Of a DNA stretch of 18,637 nt, positions 15,317 to 18,637 are shown piece after piece. How positions within the stretch are numbered: position 1 is the stretch's first letter; each line of letters starts with the position of its first letter. Source of the stretch: an uncultured Acetobacteraceae bacterium (GTDB taxonomy: Bacteria; Pseudomonadota; Alphaproteobacteria; Acetobacterales; Acetobacteraceae); contig CAIMEK010000519.1 in NCBI GenBank assembly GCA_903839965.1, positions 1 through 18,637 of the forward strand. The letters run 5' to 3'. Below the pieces are notes generated by a model that saw nothing but the letters and a program-made list of their open reading frames with translations, had not been told where the DNA came from and made no database searches. The position numbers were made by a program, and so were the translations under genes.

Positions 15317-17850
15317 GCGAGCACAACACTGACCACCGTCATGAGACCAAAGTCGATTGTGGCTGCGGTGGGAACGCCCCGACTGCGGCCACTTCAGTCA
15401 CCGACCCTGTCTGCGGCATGAAGGTCGACCCCGCGACCTCAAAGCAGCGGCACGATCACGACGGGGTGACGTACCATTTCTGTAGCGGCGGCTGCCGCGC
15501 GAAGTTCGCGGCCGACCCGTCGAAATATCTCTCACCGCCGCCGAGGGTGCCGGCCGACATGAAGACCGCCACAGACCCGGTTTGCGGGATGGAGGTTGAT
15601 CCCTCGGTGTCGAAGCACCGCTTCGACCATGCCGGGAGGACCTATCATTTCTGCTCGGCTGGATGCCGGACGAAGTTCGCGGCCGACCCGGGCAGTTATC
15701 TCAAGCCGAAGGCTGCCGACCCCGCCAAGCCGGGTGCAATCTACACCTGCCCCATGCACCCGCAGATACGTCAGGTCGGTCCGGGCAGCTGTCCCATCTG
15801 CGGGATGACGCTCGAGCCTGTGGAGGTAACCACCGAGCCGGCGCCAAACCATGAATTGGCCGATATGTCCCGCCGCTTCTGGATCGGCCTCGTGCTGACC
15901 CTGCCGGTCTTCATCCTCGAGATGGGCGGCCATATCCCATGGCTGGGTCTGCACAATCTTGTGCCGGAGCAGATTTCGATCTGGGTGCAGTTCGCCTTGT
16001 CAACGCCCGTTGTCCTTTGGGCAGGGTGGCCGTTCTTCACGCGGGGCGCGGCGTCGGTGCGCACCGGCCACCTCAACATGTTCACGCTCATCGCGCTCGG
16101 AACGGGGGCTGCCTACCTCTACAGTCTGGCCGCGACTTTTGTTCCGGGGCTGTTCCCGGCCGGATTCCGCACGATGGGCGGCACCGTCGCTGTCTACTAC
16201 GAGGCGGCCGCGGTCATCACGGTGCTTGTGCTGCTCGGCCAGGTCCTTGAGCTCCGCGCTCGCGATCAGACCGGGGGCGCCATTCGCGCGTTGCTGAAAC
16301 TCGCCCCCAAGACCGCCCGGCGCCTGCGCGACGGCGGCGAGGACGAGGAGATTGCCCTCGACCAGGTCCAGGTTGGCGATCGTCTGCGCGTCCGGCCCGG
16401 CGACGGGGTGCCCGTGGACGGCACCGTGGTGGACGGCAAGAGCGCTGTCGACGAATCCATGGTCACGGGCGAGTCGATGCCGTCGCCCAAAGGGCCCGGT
16501 GACAAGATCATCGGCGGGACCGTCAACGGCACCGGGTCGCTCGTCATGCATGCCGACACGCTCGGGGCGGGCGGCATGCTGTCGCGTATCGTCGCCATGG
16601 TCGCGGAGGCACAGCGCAGCCGCGCGCCCATCCAGAAGCTGGCCGACACGGTCGCCGGGTACTTCGTCCCGGCCGTGCTCGGCATCTCCATCGCGGCGTT
16701 CATCGCCTGGGCGGTCTGGGGTCCGGCACCCGCGCTGGCCTTCGCGCTGATTGCGGCCGTCTCCGTCGTCATCATCGCCTGCCCCTGCGCGCTGGGGCTG
16801 GCTACGCCGATGTCGATCATGGTCGCGGTCGGCAAGGGTGCCGGTGCGGGTGTGCTCATCAAATCGGCCGAAAGCCTGGAGCGGATGGAGAAGGTCGACA
16901 CCCTGGTGGTGGACAAGACCGGCACGTTGACCGAAGGCAGGCCCCGCGTCACATCGGTCGCCCCCGCAGCGGGGCTGACTGAAGACGACCTGCTGCGGCT
17001 CGCCGCAAGCCTTGAACGGTCGAGCGAGCACCCGCTTGCGGCCGCGGTCATGGCCGCCGCCAAGGCGAAGAATATCACGGCCGATGAGCCGTCCGACTTC
17101 GCTTCAGTGACCGGGAAAGGCGTCACCGGAAAAATTGGCGGCCGCCTCGTGGCGCTCGGCAACGCGAAGCTGATGGCCGACCAGGGCATCGACCTCGGCG
17201 ATCTGGCAGCCAAGGCGGACGGACTACGCGGCTCCGGCGCCACGGCATTGTTCATGGCCGTGGACGGGAAGCCAGGAGGGATCATCGCGATCGCTGACCC
17301 GATCAAGTCGACCACGCGGGGGGCGCTCGACAGCCTTCGGTCGGACGGCATCCGCGTCGTGATGCTGACGGGCGACAACAAGACCACGGCTCAGGCTGTG
17401 GCCAAACAGCTCGGCATCGACGATGTCGAGGCGGATGTCCTGCCCGAGGACAAGAACCGCATCGTGAAGAAGCTGCGGGCGGACGGGAAGATCGTCGCGA
17501 TGGCGGGCGATGGCGTGAACGACGCGCCTGCGCTGGCCGAGGCGGACGTGGGCATCGCGATGGGCACCGGCACCGAGGTCGCGATCCAGAGCGCGGGTGT
17601 GACCCTGGTCAAGGGCGACCTGGCCGGTCTCGCAAGGGCCCGGGCGCTCAGCCGGATGACCATGCGCAACATCCGGCAGAACCTGGTTTTCGCCTTCGCC
17701 TACAACGCGATCGGCATCCCGCTGGCCGCCGGCGTGCTCTACCCGACCTTCGGCATCCTGCTCAGCCCGGTGGTGGCGGCGCTCGCGATGTCGCTGAGTT
17801 CCGTATCGGTCATCGTCAACGCGCTGCGGCTGCGGGCGGCCCGCCTGTGA
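15313..17850 (+). CDS. P1B-type heavy-metal ATPase with two YHS domains and an HMBD domain (copper/silver type)
   Basis: 845-aa inner-membrane metal pump. Instead of an HMA domain, the N-terminus has two YHS modules (DPVCGM at 31-36 with YHFCSGGC at 54-61; DPVCGM at 88-93 with YHFCSAGC at 111-118) and then an HMBD domain, YTCPMHP (144-150) with CPICGM (160-165). The ATPase core shows TGES (385-388), the intramembrane CPC metal site (490-492), DKTGT with the phosphorylated Asp (534-538), SEHPL (571-575), MLTGDN and GDGVNDAPAL, and the final helix motif MSLSSVSVIVNALRL. CPC plus a MSxSS tail indicates Cu(I)/Ag(I) export. The GTG at 15313 is preferred over the TTG at 15301 because GGAGAG sits 4 bp before it and it overlaps the previous stop. 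No residue essential to the pump is missing. Confidence 0.93.
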   Translation: MSEHNTDHRHETKVDCGCGGNAPTAATSVTDPVCGMKVDPATSKQRHDHDGVTYHFCSGGCRAKFAADPSKYLSPPPRVPADMKTATDPVCGMEVDPSVSKHRFDHAGRTYHFCSAGCRTKFAADPGSYLKPKAADPAKPGAIYTCPMHPQIRQVGPGSCPICGMTLEPVEVTTEPAPNHELADMSRRFWIGLVLTLPVFILEMGGHIPWLGLHNLVPEQISIWVQFALSTPVVLWAGWPFFTRGAASVRTGHLNMFTLIALGTGAAYLYSLAATFVPGLFPAGFRTMGGTVAVYYEAAAVITVLVLLGQVLELRARDQTGGAIRALLKLAPKTARRLRDGGEDEEIALDQVQVGDRLRVRPGDGVPVDGTVVDGKSAVDESMVTGESMPSPKGPGDKIIGGTVNGTGSLVMHADTLGAGGMLSRIVAMVAEAQRSRAPIQKLADTVAGYFVPAVLGISIAAFIAWAVWGPAPALAFALIAAVSVVIIACPCALGLATPMSIMVAVGKGAGAGVLIKSAESLERMEKVDTLVVDKTGTLTEGRPRVTSVAPAAGLTEDDLLRLAASLERSSEHPLAAAVMAAAKAKNITADEPSDFASVTGKGVTGKIGGRLVALGNAKLMADQGIDLGDLAAKADGLRGSGATALFMAVDGKPGGIIAIADPIKSTTRGALDSLRSDGIRVVMLTGDNKTTAQAVAKQLGIDDVEADVLPEDKNRIVKKLRADGKIVAMAGDGVNDAPALAEADVGIAMGTGTEVAIQSAGVTLVKGDLAGLARARALSRMTMRNIRQNLVFAFAYNAIGIPLAAGVLYPTFGILLSPVVAALAMSLSSVSVIVNALRLRAARL
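15500..15690 (+). repeat. Direct DNA repeat from the YHS-domain duplication
   Basis: CGAAGTTCGCGGCCGACCCG occurs at 15500-15519 and again at 15671-15690, 171 bp (57 codons) apart. It encodes the matching KFAADP ends of the two YHS modules. The rest of the two modules has diverged, so the duplication is not brand new, or this end has been kept alike by gene conversion. Confidence 0.75.
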
Positions 17851-17897
17851 GACCTGGTGAACAAGCCTCGGCAACCCGCCCATTTTGGAGAACGAAC

Positions 17898-18539
17898 ATG
17901 CCTGGCTCAATCGCACGCGCCTACCGCCCGTTCCGCCTTGCCTTCCTGGTGCCCCTGATCAGTATTTTTCTTGCTGGCTGCGGCTACAACAACATCCCGA
18001 CCTATGAAGAGCAGGCGAAGGCCAAATGGTCTGACGTGCTGAACCAGTACCAGCGCCGGTCGGACCTCATTCCCAACCTGGTTGAGACCGTCAAGGGCTT
18101 CGCCAAACAGGAGAGCGGCGTGCTGGAGGCGGTCACCGCAGCCCGCGCGACGGCCACGTCGGTCAAAGTCGATGCAAGCACCATCACCGACCCGGAGGCG
18201 TTCAAGAAGTTCCAGGAGGCCCAGGCGCAGCTGTCCGGCTCCCTCGGCCGCCTGCTCGCGATCTCCGAGAACTACCCCGTCCTGAAATCCAACCAGAACT
18301 ACCTTGCCCTGCAATCGCAGTTGGAAGGCACGGAGAACCGCATCGCGGTCGCCCGCCATGACTACATCGAGGCCGTGCGCGTCTACAATACCGAGCTGAA
18401 GACGTTTCCCGGGTGGCTCTGGGCGCGCATGTTCTATTCCAGCAACAAGCCAATGGAGGAGTTCACGGTCGCTGACAGCGTCAAGGCAGTCCCCGCCCTC
18501 AATCATCCCCTCATTTCGGCTGTGCAAACAACTCACTGA
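17898..18539 (+). CDS. LemA family lipoprotein
   Basis: 213-aa envelope protein. A signal peptide ends in the lipobox LAGC (25-28), so Cys28 is the likely lipidated residue. The LemA hallmark YQRRSDLIPNLVETVKGFAKQE (51-72) is followed by long amphipathic helices (QSQLEGTENRIAVARHDY region near 145-165) and VYNTELKTFPGWLWARMFY close to the end. LemA proteins are widespread, membrane-anchored helical-bundle proteins whose function is not settled. The ATG at 17898 has GGAG at a 7-bp spacing; the frame is open back into the ATPase gene but without signal-peptide character there. It is 47 bp after the metal ATPase, probably in the same transcript. Genes that often accompany lemA (TPM-domain proteins, HtpX) are not visible before the window ends. 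Confidence 0.88.
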   Translation: MPGSIARAYRPFRLAFLVPLISIFLAGCGYNNIPTYEEQAKAKWSDVLNQYQRRSDLIPNLVETVKGFAKQESGVLEAVTAARATATSVKVDASTITDPEAFKKFQEAQAQLSGSLGRLLAISENYPVLKSNQNYLALQSQLEGTENRIAVARHDYIEAVRVYNTELKTFPGWLWARMFYSSNKPMEEFTVADSVKAVPALNHPLISAVQTTH

Positions 18540-18637
18540 ATTGGCTTGCTTGTGAGACAGCCTTGGCGAAGGCCGCCATGAGCGGCGCAAGCCTGTGTTC
18601 GGGCATGTTGGGGATCAGTTCGTAGAGCATGCAGCCC
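18511..18637 (-). CDS. 3' end of an unrecognised convergent gene (partial)
   Basis: A minus-strand frame enters from the right edge and encodes CMLYELIPNMPEHRLAPL, then MAAFAKAVSQASQFSELFAQPK, before a TGA at 18513-18511. The 41 visible residues look like a natural helical C-terminus, and the stop lies 29 bp inside the lemA 3' end, a common arrangement for convergent genes. I do not recognise the family. No terminator is visible between the two genes. Confidence 0.5.
   Translation of the reverse strand, partial: GCMLYELIPNMPEHRLAPLMAAFAKAVSQASQFSELFAQPK

Noticed and set aside
17907..18590. 227-codon minus-strand frame opposite lemA
   Set aside because: It is antisense to the clearly recognisable LemA coding sequence and has no protein-family features; the real convergent gene uses another frame and ends at 18511.

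Overview
The DNA is GC-rich, densely packed and bacterial. Gene content and protein style (a compact alphaproteobacterial-type Zur, a short TrmO, an OprB-type porin and an IS1380-family transposase remnant) suggest an alphaproteobacterium, most likely of the Acetobacteraceae/Rhodospirillales group. This placement is an inference, because the window has no rRNA or other phylogenetic marker apart from a partial uvrA.

Left part (1-5190): the 3' nine-tenths of uvrA, followed 2 bp later by trmO (tRNA t6A37 methyltransferase). Next come accessory genes on the minus strand: a solitary small HNH protein in visibly less GC-rich DNA, and a P-loop sulfotransferase whose 5' end lies beside a perfect 10-bp inverted repeat. 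About 700 bp of decayed DNA follows, with a recognisable fragment of an IS1380-type transposase.

Centre (5190-12340): a zinc-homeostasis locus. zur (plus strand) has a promoter in which a TATAAT -10 box is embedded in a candidate Zur site. znuA-znuC-znuB form a tight minus-strand operon. The znuA/porin intergenic region carries two further copies of the same motif (core GATATAACGTAT, 39 bp apart), placed so that both the znu operon and a divergent OprB-family porin could be Zur-controlled. Between zur and znuB lies a decaying envelope-glycan cassette: a large polytopic membrane protein (DUF6311-like), a 4-TM SMR-type putative lipid-glycan flippase, and a clearly broken GT2 glycosyltransferase. 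The 3' end of the GT2 remnant runs into, and is read antisense by, the tail of znuB.

Right part (12336-18637): an MFS exporter convergent with the porin, then 735 bp with no convincing gene but two good inverted repeats. A heavy-metal (Cu/Ag-type) envelope defence cluster follows: a Met-rich Spy/LTXXQ periplasmic protein, a DUF2933 membrane protein, a 55-codon ORF joined to its neighbours by ATGA and GTGA overlaps, a P1B-type ATPase with two YHS domains plus an HMBD metal-binding domain, and a LemA-type lipoprotein. A partial unrecognised gene converges from the right edge.

Main ideas worth following: a possible Zur-controlled OprB 'carbohydrate' porin as the outer-membrane zinc gate, the eroded glycan-modification island lodged between zur and znuB, and the tandem-YHS metal ATPase with its coupled micro-ORF. 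No CRISPR array, tRNA or rRNA was seen.
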